In this document: positions 45,336-57,800 of the stretch, one piece after another | How positions within the stretch are numbered: position 1 is the first letter of the stretch | How the letters are laid out: each line of letters begins with the position of its first letter | NCBI GenBank assembly: GCA_025766275.1 | Contig: JAFKAC010000119.1 | Location: 1-64,000, forward strand | DNA from: Lactarius indigo | Taxonomy: Eukaryota; Basidiomycota; Agaricomycetes; Russulales; Russulaceae | Direction of reading: 5' to 3' | Length of the DNA: 64,000 nt | Translations under genes and position numbers: made by a program | Notes under the pieces: generated by a model | Told to the model about the DNA's origin: nothing | The model's database searches: none | Seen by the model: only the letters and a program-made list of their open reading frames with translations

Positions 45336-47307
45336 CAAAACATGATCCTACTAGAGTTACCTAGGGTGACTATCACAAATAGATGTTACTAGAACGACTA
45401 GGGCTAGTTGTGCTAGTAACAATAGCGTATCCCTGTAACATTCTAGTTGTGCCAGGTTCGTAATTCACTGCTAGGCAAGTCTTTAGAGTTTCTAGACATT
45501 CTGCTTCACGCTCTAGTCATGCTAGTTATATTACGATATGTTACTAGTAGTGACTGACTTAGGTAACCCTTGGGTTACGAAGACTACCTGTACCTGTCCT
45601 CAAGGGTACAGGTTCCCCAGGCCACGGGTACGGGTCAGCGGTCTCTGTGGTTGACAGGCTTGTCAAGGGTTTGTATTATGTGCAGGTACACTATGGGTAT
45701 GGCTACACAAAGTATAATATAACTACATAATCTCGTCACCATCGCCCTCACTGCCACTGCCTTCGTCACCACTGCCATCATCCACGCTGGCGCTGTCATG
45801 GTCGCCTTCATCACTGCTGCCGTTGTGCGAGGCTGATTGCCTTCGTCGTCAATGCCGGCGCTGTTGTGACCACTTTCATTGTCGGCGCCAGCCGTCTTTG
45901 TTGTCGACACCAGCGTGGTGGTGATCGTCTTTGTCGTGGACGCTGGCGCGGTGGTGATCGTCTTCGACGTCGACGCCGGTGCAGTGGTGATTGTCTCCAT
46001 CGTGTTCCAGCACGTGAAGAGCAATAGTTTCGGTGGACAACATTGAGTTGAGCCACTGCCCAGCTGCTGCCGCAGGGCACTGTATGTTGATATCTGGCCC
46101 TCCTGTTGTCGAGGTCATCGAGGTCGCCTCGTCGCAATCACATCAGTTGAGGTTCCGCCTGGTGGTCAGTGGTTGTCGTAGTTGTCGTGGATGCCGACTT
46201 GTGGCTGTGGTCGTTGTTGTTGTTGTTATTGTGGCTGTAGTCGTGGTCGTGGTTGTCATCATGGTCGTGTCGTGGTCATCACTGTTGTTGTTGCCTGTTG
46301 TTGTCCTGTCGCCGCTGTTGTTGGCGCCTCGTTGGCGCCATGCTAGTGGTGTCGTGGGTCAATGTCGCCCCCACCGTGATGGTCGTGGTCACGTCCAAGT
46401 CGTCACCATCGTCATGTGGCTTTGTTCAGGGTCCTATGCTAAGGCCAATAAGTCAGTAGAAAATCACTAGAAAACGTCGTGAATCCAAAGAAAAAAAAAA
46501 AAGAAACTTAGCGTTTCGGGAGCTGCAACATACTGTGAGAATGCTGAGACCAAAGTGATGAGGCAGAGGTGAGGCGAGGCAGAGGTGCAAATGGGCCACC
46601 TGTAGTTGGAAGAGTGTGAGACGAGGAAGACGACAGGACAAATCGGCGTCTAGCTCGAACAGAAATAGGACGAGACGTGGGGACGCATGGCCGATTATAA
46701 GTGCCCTAAGGGCCGCTTGTGAGTCATCGTTGTTCAAGTAGATGCCAATTTGATCCGATGTAGCAAGGTGAGCAGGCAAGATAATGAATGTCGAAAGATG
46801 TGTGTGAGGATGTGTGGGAGGAAAGATGGGATGAGCGCGAGAGAAATCGATGGGCAAACGAACTGCCAACGATGGTGATGCGGACATCGTGGGAATGAGC
46901 CCAATATGGTAGCCACGCAGAGATGATATGATGCAGCCCGAACACTGGCATCGTCCCAGTCGAGGCTCGAAAAGTAAAACAATAGACACAATAGTGGAAG
47001 TCATGCCTGCGGGTACCCGTGGCACGGTACGGGTTTGGCACGGGTCCAGAATTTACTACCCGGGCCCGTACCTGCGACCCCTACTAACAATCCCATGGTA
47101 TCGGGCCAAGCCGGGCCAGCAAATCAGAGGGGGTGAAACGCGGGGAATCGATAATGACATTGACAGAGGACAGAGAGTCAGGGTCGGGACTACATCTATA
47201 CGTCTACCGTCTACAATACTAGGCACATGTGGCATCATTAACGCAACTGATTAGAGAAATTTTGTCGAGTAGCAAAAAATACGGCATTCAGGAGAACTGC
47301 TGAAGTA
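45336..47307. other. Gene-poor, repeat-rich stretch
   Basis: No gene is supported. From 45340 to 45560 the words ctag and gctagt recur. A GGGTAC-rich patch occurs at both 45575-45650 and 46990-47070. From 46140 to 46430 the plus strand is a degenerate run of gtc, gtt and gtg triplets. Confidence 0.4.
45894..45992 (-). repeat. 33-bp minisatellite, three units
   Basis: Three adjacent 33-bp units start at 45894, 45927 and 45960. On the minus strand they encode TITTAPASTSK, TITTAPASTTK and TITTTLVSTTK. Degenerate further units follow on both sides. There is no evidence that the open frame here is a gene. Confidence 0.8.
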
Positions 47308-49857
47308 TCATACCGGTGAAGGAGCCTTGAAATTCGGACCTTCGTTATAGTCAGGTTTGTTCTGTCCATAGTCCGATGTGGTGAAGATGCCAGCCTCACT
47401 CAGTGGCGCACTGGCAACCCGGATGGAAGTCAAGTTGTACACATTATCTGGCCGGTCAAGGGTTGAACGGCCACGGAGGTAATCCCGACAGTTCAATCTG
47501 AACATGGCCCTGGTTAGAAGTTAAACCCGTGATTACATACTAAATGGACACTCCACCTAGCGAGCAAAGAATTTACATAGCCTGTGGGATGATGTCAGTT
47601 GACCGTCTCTGCACTCGGGACGATCGTACACGTACTGTTACAGTACGGACTTGACGACTCATTACACACAAACTCACGACCGGTTATGACTACGGTCCGG
47701 TATCAGCATTAGTCATGGACTCTTACATCGCATCAGTCAGCATAGTAGTTCGCATGTGATTGTGACTCGTGTATGACTCACTCCTAGGATAGCTGTACTA
47801 GGGTTCGAGCTAGTTACGCTATTGGTTACGTATTATTCCAGCGGCGCTTTAAAGCCCGCATGTATCTGTATAAGTAGTCGACTCAGAAGACCAAGAGCCC
47901 TCATCTTGGTCTTCTTCAATCCACCACCTGACTCGTCTATTGTCTGCCTTAGTTCTCGGACTAAGCGTGCCTCCGCTTGTATCCACCAAGGATACCCTTT
48001 CTTATTCTTTTCGCTGCAGCGTGTGCCTGTGAGCCCCTGTTCAGCCTGCGTTGGGTTGACACGCGTCCCCATTCGCCTAACTTTCGCTAAGTCGATTACG
48101 CCCTTCACGAGTCCAAGTCGGACTAACGCCGGTGGAGCGTAACACGTACATTTACTCAGCGCCCAAAAAAATGCCAGCCAAATCAGAGAGGAGGGCAAAA
48201 GTATGAACTGGTCATAAAATAAGTCAAAGGGGGAAGTCCGTAAGGTCCGTAACAAAAATCCCTTACGCTAATAGTCGTGGCAATGCCAAGGAGGCTGCTC
48301 AAGTTAGTTTAGAGTTATCTGTCAGCGTAGATGAAAAACTCACCCTGTCAGCAAACCCGAATTGATGCTGTAAACCATCAAGGTCATGAGTATTGAATCA
48401 GTTCTGTGCACGAACGTTAGCTAGGGTCTACGGTATGAGCATCAAAAGAAGAGTTTGCCTCGTGAACCCGGTCCTCTTATGGTAGAGGGACCAACAAATC
48501 GACGTGGCGACCAAGATGTCCCCCAGAGCGACTGTGCCCAATGCTACATATGTCGACCACTATTGGGCTGTCAGCGTGTGTGGATATGGTATACGTTGAA
48601 ACATACGGCTAAAGAGTGAACACTGGTGGATCGCTTGAAAGAGAATCTAATGTCGGGTTTCATTTATTTGATACATCCAAAGAAGAACAACATTTACTGT
48701 TTTGCAGTGAAAACTAGCCGAGTGAAGTTTGAGCACATTTCACGGATGAAACAGTAAACGGAAAGCAAGCAACTCACAAATTCCGGTTGCTACAATGGCG
48801 TGGGGGAAGGCAATTATAAATGTACGTCCCAGGGGGTAACAAGAGTACTTACTGCAACCAATGACGACTAACACCGCCTGAGAAACTACATTCAGCGGTG
48901 CTCGGCAAGGCAAATATGATAACGTATGATGAGAATCGGGCAGATAAGACTTTGGCTGACTGGAAGAAGTAATTTGTAAATAAAAACAGAATACAGTAAA
49001 CGACAAAGGAAAAAACTCACCGACGTAAACTCGTCTCGCATAATAGCTACGCCGCGTCAGGACAAATAACAAGTTAGGAACAGGGTACAAACGACGAACA
49101 GCTGCACAGAGGCACCAACGATGATCTACGGTGATCGTCAGCAAGTGGGTAAAGGAGTTCAGTCAGAAGGCATAACATACACCAAGAATGATCTGAAGCT
49201 ACATCAGGCGAAAATAGTGTGAGCAGTCACGAGGGTAAAATAGTTCAGGGTGGCATACGTTCAGGGCCCTAAGGGGCAGAATCGACAGATCAGAAACGAC
49301 TCAACTACCCCAAAGTGGTCACTCACCACATACCATCCTCCAGGCTTTCGACGTTGCTGATATTCAGAATGAGATACCTACTAGAGTGAGTAGACGGAGG
49401 GTAGTGTGTGCATTGCCGTCTCACCAGTAGATCGCATAGACGCATATAATCGTATGCAATGCGTCCATGGATCTAGTGGAAACATCACAACTTGGGCGAA
49501 CCAGATTCGAGAAAGATCACGCATGTTACAAAGGCAATGAAGAACTTGAGTGGCTTTGAGTCTCTACTCCCATACGTCCTAGGACGAGTTAATTTGTTGC
49601 ATCCAGAGACAAGGACTACTTACCAGAAATACATCCATCTGTGAGAACCACAGATCCGGTGAGTCAGGGTGAGGAAGAAAAGCACATTTACTTGAACTCA
49701 CGTCTGTACAATCGTCAGACCAAAGAGCCTACAAGTTCAATAGATCAGGAGATTTGGCGGTAAGGACGTGTGTGAGGACTCACGTAGTACTGAAAAGCAG
49801 CCCGACAAAGGCAGCGCCAAAAGAACTGTGGAGATCAGCAACAGAAGAACTAGGCAT
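47308..49857 (-). CDS. DUF6534-type multi-pass membrane protein, gene hit by a solo LTR
   Basis: Many tiny exons on the minus strand rebuild a protein of the mushroom-specific DUF6534 type, a membrane protein of unknown function. In order: MPSSSVADLHSSFGAAFVGL then LFSTT|LFGLTIVQT|WMYF, SRDSKPLKFFIAF, MDALHTIICVYAIYW|YLIL, NISNVESLEDGMW, SYYARRVYV, LGTVALGDILVATSICWSLY, TDSILMTLMVYSINSGLLT, SLIWLAFFWALSKC|YVNSLLAR, and the last exon LRGRSTLDRPDNVYNLTSI to the stop at 47308. About seven membrane helices are expected. One junction (after FFIAF) does not restore the frame with GT-AG sites, and one intron seems to begin with GC (near 48455). A 509-bp solo LTR lies in the intron between LSKC and YVNSLL. 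It could be a working gene or an early pseudogene. Confidence 0.7.
47636..48144 (+). mobile_element. Solo LTR with 5-bp target duplication
   Basis: The LTR starts TGTTAC and ends GTAACA and is flanked by cgtac on both sides (47631-47635 and 48145-48149). A TATA-like word (tataagtag) lies at 47869-47877, followed by a leader-like region. No internal retrotransposon part is present, so it is the product of recombination between two LTRs. It sits inside an intron of the DUF6534-type gene, starting six bases after the donor as read on the gene's strand. Confidence 0.88.
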
Positions 49858-50415
49858 GTTAGGCTTTCAAGGGATATGGAATACCTCAACTTGAACAAGT
49901 TCGATCGTTGCAGGAGAGGGATAGGGGAAAGGAAATGAGAAAAACTTAACGATGAAGAAGGCATGGTCACGGTACTAATGGCCGAGAAAGGCGGACGTTG
50001 CAGGCAATTCTGAAACAGTTGAAACTGAGCAGTTTCAAGTACTATAGTAAGGGCCACAGTGCCCTTACAATGTAACGTTGATGTTGATGTTCGACTAAGG
50101 GTTCGATGTTCAGTTGACCAGTGTGGACAAAGTCAAGACGAAAAAAGACACGTGCCTGTCACGCATCACAGGAAGCCAGCGCGAGAGAAGCCAGCGCGAA
50201 AGCATGAAGCGATAAGTCAATAAGCAAGTAATAAGTTCCGTTTTTGCCAGATCTAGATATTTGGTAATTAGCCAGTTTGTATTTGCCGTGGTGTCCCACT
50301 CCTCGTTGCGACACTTCAGCTCTCACTTGCAATACCAAATACTAGCATCCCCCGATGAATGCGATGATCTGGGCTACTGTTCTCTTGCACGTACTTATTA
50401 AACTGTAGGCTTTCC
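49858..50415. other. Intergenic region between the DUF6534-type gene and the Plavaka transposase
   Basis: A perfect 8-bp stem with 6-nt loop (gtaagggc / gcccttac, 50047-50068) is the only distinct feature; it could be near the transposon end. I found no matching terminal repeat for the Plavaka element. Confidence 0.4.
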
Positions 50416-53400
50416 ATGGTGAGTCTTTCCATGCATTGTTGTCCCTACCCAGGCTGCCGGTCAACTTTCAGGAGTCAGCATGGGCGTACATACCATTTCC
50501 GCAAACACAACAGGGATCCAGTTGTGGATCGTGTTGTGAGCTCACCGTATCTACTCGGTCAGAGGAAGGAGCACCCCCATTTGACAGGTACGCACCCTTG
50601 ATGTTTGAGCCTTACTCACGCTGATCAATGTGGAGCCCTTCCCTGTGACAAGGATGGCAACTTCTTGCCACCAGGTGCACCACCACAACCCCGGGAAGGC
50701 GCACCAGAAGGGGATTGGTCGCCCTTCAAAAATGAGGTCCAGTTCCAGTTAGCAGACCTCGTCTATTGTCGTGCCAAACTCTCTGCCACCAATATCAATT
50801 CCCTTCTCCATCTGTGGGCCCAGTCCATGTCTCAGTTCGACGCCCCAGCACCCTTTGAGAGCCATGAGGATCTGTATGCACTCATTGACTCATCGGCTCT
50901 TGGCGACGTCCCCTGGCAGTGCTTGCTGACAACAGCCCCAGAAGGTGTTGATGAAGGCACCCCATCTTGGATGCGAAAGACTTATGAGGTTTGGTATCGC
51001 AACCCCGACACCGTACTATCCGCGATGCTCAGCAACTCAGAATTCCGAGGGCAGTTTGATCTACAACTGTACATCAACCTCAATGCAAATGGAACACGTC
51101 GATGGAGCGACGTGATGTCTGGGAACATTGCTTGGAGGCACTGTGTAAGTGTTTTTTTTCTTTCTTTTCCATGTCCCCTAGCGGCTTGAAAAGTATTGAC
51201 GCAGGTTGATAGAATGACATCTTCATGGCCGACCCAAGTACCGAAGGGGCCATGTATTGCCCGATCATCCTTGGGAGTGACAAGACGATAGTATTGGTCA
51301 TGACCGGTCATGTTGAGTACCATCCGCTGTATTTGTTGATTGGCAATCTGCACAATACAGTCCGACGTGCACATCGGAATGCTGTTATACCGATTGTGTT
51401 CCTTGCTATTCCAAAGTGTACTGTGTTTCTTCACATGCCAACCAGTCTCTAACCTTGAAACTCTCCAGGTGACCGCTGGAATGATGGATGTTCAAAGTTT
51501 CGAGTCTTCAAGTGACGGCTGTATCACGCATCTATTTCGGCGGTTCTCAGCCCACTACACTTGGGGATGACTACTCCGGTCGTCCGCAGATGTCCAGATG
51601 GTCACTTCAGACGAGTAATTTATGACCTCTTCACATTCATTGCTGATTACCCTGAGCAAGCGATGCTCACCGGTATCATCCAAGGCTGGTGCCCAAAGTG
51701 AGTACCTTGCGCTCACTTGGCATATTATGTGCTCACACTGACTTTCAGATGCACTGCGCGGCCACCCAACCTGGACACACATGCCATCCGCCGCACACCA
51801 AGACATACCGAGGTTGTGAGGGATCTCCTTGACTCCCGAACACTGTGGGCCCAGTATGGCATTGATGACAGTACTGTGGTACGTCCCCACGTGTGCACAC
51901 TTGTGTCGGCAGGCTGATCACACCCAACACATTTGTAGCCGTTCACTTTCGATTTCCCGTGTGCCGATATATATGAAATGATATCCCCGGATCTACTGCA
52001 CCAAATCATCAAGGGGGTTTTTAAGGACCATTTGGTTGCATGGGTGTGTGAATACTTGGTGGCGCAGCACGGTGAACGTCGTGGTGGTCTCATCCTAGAT
52101 GACATAGACCGGCGGTATGTGATCCACCCATACAGTTGCCATTCAGTTATTAACCGGCTGGTTCACAGTATTTCTGCAGTGCCCCCCTTTCCTGGCCTCA
52201 GGAGATTCCCTGAAGGTCGCCATTTCAAGCAGTGGACAGGTGACGATTCCAAGGCCCTTATGAAGGTGTACATTCCTGCTATTGTCGGATATGTACCAGA
52301 CGATGTTATCTTATGTCTGGGTGCTTTCATGGACGCATGCTATATTTCTCGACGCCAGGACATCGACTCTGGTGCTCTGGATGCGCTAGACCGTGCCTTG
52401 GAAAAGTTCAAGCAACTTCGTGAAGTGTTTCGGACTTCAGGTATCAGGTCTAAGGGGTTCTCACTCCCAAGGCAACACTCGATCTTCCATTACTGACGCC
52501 TGATCGAAGATTTTGGTGCACCCGGTGGGCTTTGTACTTCCATCACAGAATCCCACCATATTACGGCAGTTAAGAAGCCATGGTGTCGATCGAACCGATT
52601 CCAAGCATTGGGTCAGATGCTGCTCACGAATCAGCGGCTTGACAAACTTGCTGCTATGCGCAGCCATTTCACCTCACTTAACATGTTCTGAGATGGGCAG
52701 ACTGATAACTCAAGCACTTCTCAAGCGCCCTACCCCCCTCATTTACTGTCTGACAACAACAACAACAACAACAACAATGATGACGACAACGACAACGGCA
52801 GGCCTGTGGAGGAGGGCATCCTTGGGCATGTTGTATTGGCCCAGAATCGAGGTGCGTCAACCGCTCGAAACTTTTGATCCCTGTCTGACTCCAGGAAGCT
52901 CCCAAGTACCCAAGCGACATCGAAGGCCTTTCTCGCCACATAGGCGAACCCAATCTACACTATTTGACACGCGAATGTGTCTCTCTTCAGCTAGGTGTGA
53001 TAGTAGATGAGGTTCCACCACTACACTGCAGGATTTCGGTGTTCCATTCTGCAGTCGCCACTTTTTTCTCTCCAAGTGACCCCTGTGGGACACAAGGGAT
53101 GCGGCGTGAGCGCATTCGTTCAACGCCTTCATGGCGAGGATGTGAGCCACGCCGCGACTGTGTTTTTCTTGTTGAGGATGACACCAAGCCGGGGATGTCA
53201 GGGATGGCCGTCGTATGAGTACAACTGTTATTTTCTTTTGTGTATGAAGATGTGCACTATCCGTGTGCACTCGTCGAATGGTTTACGAGGGTGGGATGTG
53301 ACCCACTGACAGGGCTTTGGGTGGTCCACCCTGATATCACACATGGCAGACGAGACAGAACGGTGGTGCACCTAGACTCCTTTCTGTGGGCGGCTCATCT

Positions 53401-53451
53401 CATCCCAGTCTTTGGCAATGAGCCGATGCCACTGGACCTTCATTACACCTA

Positions 53452-54079
53452 TGTTGATAAGTGACCCCTGCGCACTTAGCGGCTCGTACGGACCGGACTT
53501 GCAGCATGGACTGCTTTAGATTAGATATACAGGACTTGTAGATTAGATACTGTTTGATCTGTACAATCTGGACTTATCATTGCGTCACATATGACATCAC
53601 TGTACTTCTAATGACATCATACATCCGGACTCTGCGTTGTATAACGCCTTTGTACTTTCCTTTGTTCCGTACTTAGCTTTATCTTTATTATGATGTCACT
53701 ATGATATCATTTGCTTCTGGACTCTCCTTATTCTTTCTTTCCTTGTTCTCAGAACGTCCACTCCTTTGTCCGTTTGTAGAACAATACTTCCTTGTACTGC
53801 GTGACTTAGTGTCACATCCCTTGTACAGTGTCACTACCTGAAAGTGTATAAGTAGAGCACCATGTACGCTCCTGGTCCACATCAGTTCTCACTGCTTGTG
53901 TGCCAGGTAAGCTCTCTCCTCTCCAATGTAACAACATCAGTTCTCACTGCTTGTGTGCCAGACAACCTCTTGCTTCACCTTTGCTTGCACTCCCTGTTGC
54001 TGCCTTTCAGCCACCCTTGATATCTCACCACAGTCTCCTTTGTCACTGTGAGTATCATCTCTATGTGTGCTGTTCATCA
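53452..54079 (+). repeat. 5' LTR of the copia element
   Basis: 628 bp, TG...CA ends. It contains a TATA-like word (tataagtag, about 53848), and a 27-bp direct duplication (catcagttctcactgcttg plus gtgtgccag) at about 53880 and 53936. The first copy ends in ccaggtaag, a perfect splice donor. Confidence 0.95.
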
Positions 54080-54092
54080 GGTTATGGGCCCT
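54080..54092 (+). other. Primer binding site of the copia element
   Basis: The sequence directly after the LTR, ggttatgggccct, resembles the copia-type site that pairs with the anticodon-side part of initiator tRNA-Met rather than with the tRNA 3' end. Confidence 0.7.
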
Positions 54093-54861
54093 GGTGCCCT
54101 AGCCACTCCACTTGGCTGGTCACTGTCTTCCTAGGAGGACACACCAGGCTAAGGTCTGTCTGGGGCCTTACCAGCCTTGCCCAAGGCAGAAAGCAGTGGG
54201 GCGCCACTTGTCTCTGCTAAGGAACCTCCTGTGTATGTACTGCCCAGTAGTCCTACTTTCACCCCTACTGTTTTCCTAGCCCCTGCGCTATGCGCAAGGA
54301 GACTGGGTCTGGTAGCCCCTTAACTTCAAAATATCCAGGCGTGCATGGCCCACTGGGCTGTGTATTGTGGAGCTTAGCGCCAGCTGTCTCTGGTGCTCCA
54401 CACTGGGCGCAGGATCTCCTCACCATGGGAGTGTAAAACCTGGTTCAGGCTCTGGGGGGTGTTCACCACTATGGTGTTCTGCAACCAGATACCTGCCTTG
54501 TAGCGGCAATGGGAAAGGATTCAGTAAAGCCACTTGTGGCGATGAGGCAACCAACAGGCCGAGGAGGCTGAGGTAGACAGCCTTGGGCTCTGAAAGCATT
54601 CCCTTCACCTTCCCCCTGACGCAAACCATTTGAGCTGTGTCTTAGACACATCCTGGCTGGCAGCTAGCTCATGGTATGGCAAAGGGACTCTCCCAACCTG
54701 GGCCTAGCCCTTGTATCACTGGCATACTATCAGGAGGCAGGACGCGTTAGCGTTCTGGCCTTACAGAATCACAGACAGGAGTGGTACCCCCTCTATCTTT
54801 ATGTCTTGCAACTATGAAGCACTGTTGCTGACTGCTCCTCGGCGACAGATAAATCATCCCA
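54093..54861 (+). other. Leader of the copia element
   Basis: 769 bp lie between the primer site and the start of the polyprotein. It has several short upstream ATGs. No protein family is visible. It probably holds packaging signals and perhaps an intron, given the splice donor in the LTR. Confidence 0.5.
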
Positions 54862-57800
54862 ATGTCTGGTTCTTCATCTACCCCTGCTGCTGGTGCTGGT
54901 GCTCCTCCCAGCCCCACCGGTGGCTCTGCAGGAGGCTCACTCCCTCCTCCTTCTGGGTCCACACCCTCTACACGTCTCTCTCAGGCCCACAGTGCCAACT
55001 TTGGCATGCCATCTGGCATCCATCTCACCCAGTTTGACGGCACTGGCTGGAACGAATGGTCTGGGACCATTGAGGCAATCCTCACGCTGCATGAGGCTGA
55101 AGATGTGTTCACACTGGACACACCCCCATCTGGTATCACTACCGATGAGTGGGACTCAGTCCAGCGTCGTTCCAAGGCGTACCTGCGCCTTTACTTAAAG
55201 CCAGATGTCTACTCCCTCGTGGCGGACAATATTGTCTATGCCACCTTCAAGGCGAAGTGGGACAAGCTGAGAGACGTATACGCTGGTGCTTCGGGCAGCA
55301 CCACCATCTTTAACTTGTGGATCCAGTTAACACAAGCCCGCCTCGACGACTCTGCACCCATGGCCGCTCAGCTGGCCAAGCTCAATGAGCTAAGGGTTGC
55401 CCTTTCCAACGCGCAGATGGGTGTCTCCGACGTCCAATACTGCCTCATTCTCCTCCATGCGCTGCCGCCCTCTTATGAGGTGTTGGCCTCAACCATCCTT
55501 GCCAGTGGGGCCCCTTCCACACTTAAGCACGCTGAGATCATAGCGCGCATAGTGTCGGAAGAGGCTCGCCGCGCTGGGCCCTCTGGCTCTTCCCTCAACA
55601 AGGTGGCCCCCGTCAAGTCGACGGGCAAGAAGGGCAAGAAGGACCACTCTGGTCTGACTTGCCACTATTGCAACAAAAAGGGCCACATCAAGCCTGACTG
55701 CAGGAAGAAAAAGAAGGATGAGGCTGACGCAAAGGAGAAGGAGAAGGCAGGCAACAAGGCCGCAAATAGTCACATTCTTGTACCTACCACCGCCTCCATT
55801 AAGGAGGTCGAAGAACCCGCCATAGACTGGGCCTCTCAATCTATTTCTGTTGCCTTGTATGCTGCCTCGCGTGTGCGTTGGATGATGGACAGTGGTGCTA
55901 CACACCACATTACACCACATCGGTCTGACTTCAAGGACTACACCCCAACTAAAGGCACTGTACGCCTGGGTGATAAGTCCACTATAGACCAAGTGGGTGT
56001 CGGGTCTGTCGTTTTTACTACGAGCCAGGGTACCTCTATCACCCTAAGCAATGTGCTACACCTACCACAGGTGAAGACGCGCTTCTTGTCGACGCGCGCC
56101 CTAGCACAAAAAGGTGCTGAGATTGCCTTTGATAGTGGCTCATTTAAAATATCTATCAACCAAAAGTGTGTGGCCAAAGGCTACCTTGAGGACAACCTTT
56201 ACTGGTTGGACGCAGCCAGCGTCGGCCTCAACGCCCACACAAAATCAAGTGCTGCCACACTTGATATCTGGCATCAACGCATGGGACACATCTCCTCTGC
56301 GGCGCTGAAGGCGCATGGTCCCTCTGCCACTACTGGCATGGACATAGATAGCTCTACCACGACCCACACAGTCTGCCGTGGGTGCGAGATGGGCAAATCC
56401 ACTCGCCAACCCTTTTCTGCGTCCTCCAACAAAAGGACAACTCGTCAATTTGAGATCGTGCACAGTGACCTCGCCGGTCCTATGCAGACTCAGTCCTTGC
56501 AAGGCTCGACCTACACTGCCACCTTCATAGATGACCACACTAAGTTCACTGTGGTACACTTCCTTAAGTCAAAGGACCAGTTTGCTAAGTCGCTGCAGAT
56601 GTACTTGGCTTGGGGTGAAACCCAGTCTGGCCATAAACTGCGCGCTCTGCACTCTGACCGCGGTGGCGAATACATGTCGAGTGTCACGCAGGACATTCTT
56701 AAGCAGAAAGGGATAGAGCATCACCTCACGATGCCGGGTTCACCACAGTCCAACGGAAAAGCCGAGCGGTTTAACCGCACCATTATGGATAAGGCAATGT
56801 CCATGCTCCACACAGCTGGCATGTCTAAAGGCTTCTGGGAGCATGCAGTGTGCGCAGCTGTGCACATCTATAACCGCTCTCCAGTCCGTGGGCTTAAATG
56901 GCGCACTCCTTATGAGCTCTGGCACTCTGGCAAAGTGCCTGATGTTTCACATCTTCGCGTCTTCGGATGCAAGGGGTACATGCACGTACCCGCTGATAAG
57001 CGTCGCAAATTGGATGCGAAGGCCATTGAGGTCACGCTTATCGGGTTTGAGCCCGAATCTAAGGGCTATAAGCTCTGGGACCGCTCAACCCGCTCCGTCC
57101 GAGTGTCCAGGGATGTGACATTCGACGAGAGTAGCTTCCCGTCCCTTCAGGGTGTTGAGACACACCCCACACCTTCACCACCAGTCGTGCCTAGCACAAC
57201 AGTGACTGCCGTGCCTCACCCGCCGGCGTTACCACCAATGCGAGCCCCCTCCCCTGCACACTCCAGTAGTAGTGAGGAGGAGGATGTTGAAAAACTCTTA
57301 GACCCCCCACAAGTCCAACCACGCCCCACCACTCCACCACCTGCTCTGCCAGCTCCGCCCACCACACCTAAGCGTGAGCAAGCCACTCCCACTTCACCCC
57401 CGCCACGTCCTAGTGCAACGCGCATTATGCGCCATGTCCCTCCTCCCTCACCAGAAATGCCTGGGGGATTTGAGGATCGTGCACAGCGTAGTCAGCTGTT
57501 GCGCGAGATGGACAATGCACCAAGGCGCAGTGCCCGTGCCCCTGTCCCTAATCCGCGTTACTTCAATGCGGACAATGCGGCATGGCGCGGCAGGCGTCTG
57601 GGGTATGCGGAGTTATTGGCTGCTGCCTTTGTGGGCCGAGACCCTGCAACCTATGCAGAGGCCATGCGGTCTGCAGCTGCAGAAGAGTGGACTAGGGCGT
57701 GTCAGTATGAAATGGACGCCCTAGCTAAGAATGGGACTTGGGAGTTAGTGGATCTCCCGCCTAATCGCAAGGCAGTAAAATCCAAATGGGTCTTTAAGCT

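Noticed and set aside
46560..46760. Minus-strand peptide SDQIGIYLNNDDSQAALRAL that resembles an RNase H segment of a LINE element
   Set aside because: Only one short motif-like stretch is present, next to a poly(A) run at 46488; no reverse transcriptase or further RNase H motif could be found, so chance is not excluded.
47790..47830. tRNA-like arm (gggttcgagctagtt)
   Set aside because: No acceptor stem, D arm or anticodon arm could be placed around it; it lies inside the solo LTR.
47833..48255. Minus-strand frame that runs from the DUF6534-type exon into a Gln/Arg-rich tail
   Set aside because: The tail is read through the solo LTR and is not a real protein; the proper last exons lie beyond the LTR.
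50047..50068. Perfect 8-bp hairpin upstream of the Plavaka transposase
   Set aside because: No matching terminal repeat was found after 59909, so I did not call it a transposon end; its distance from any stop codon argues against a terminator.
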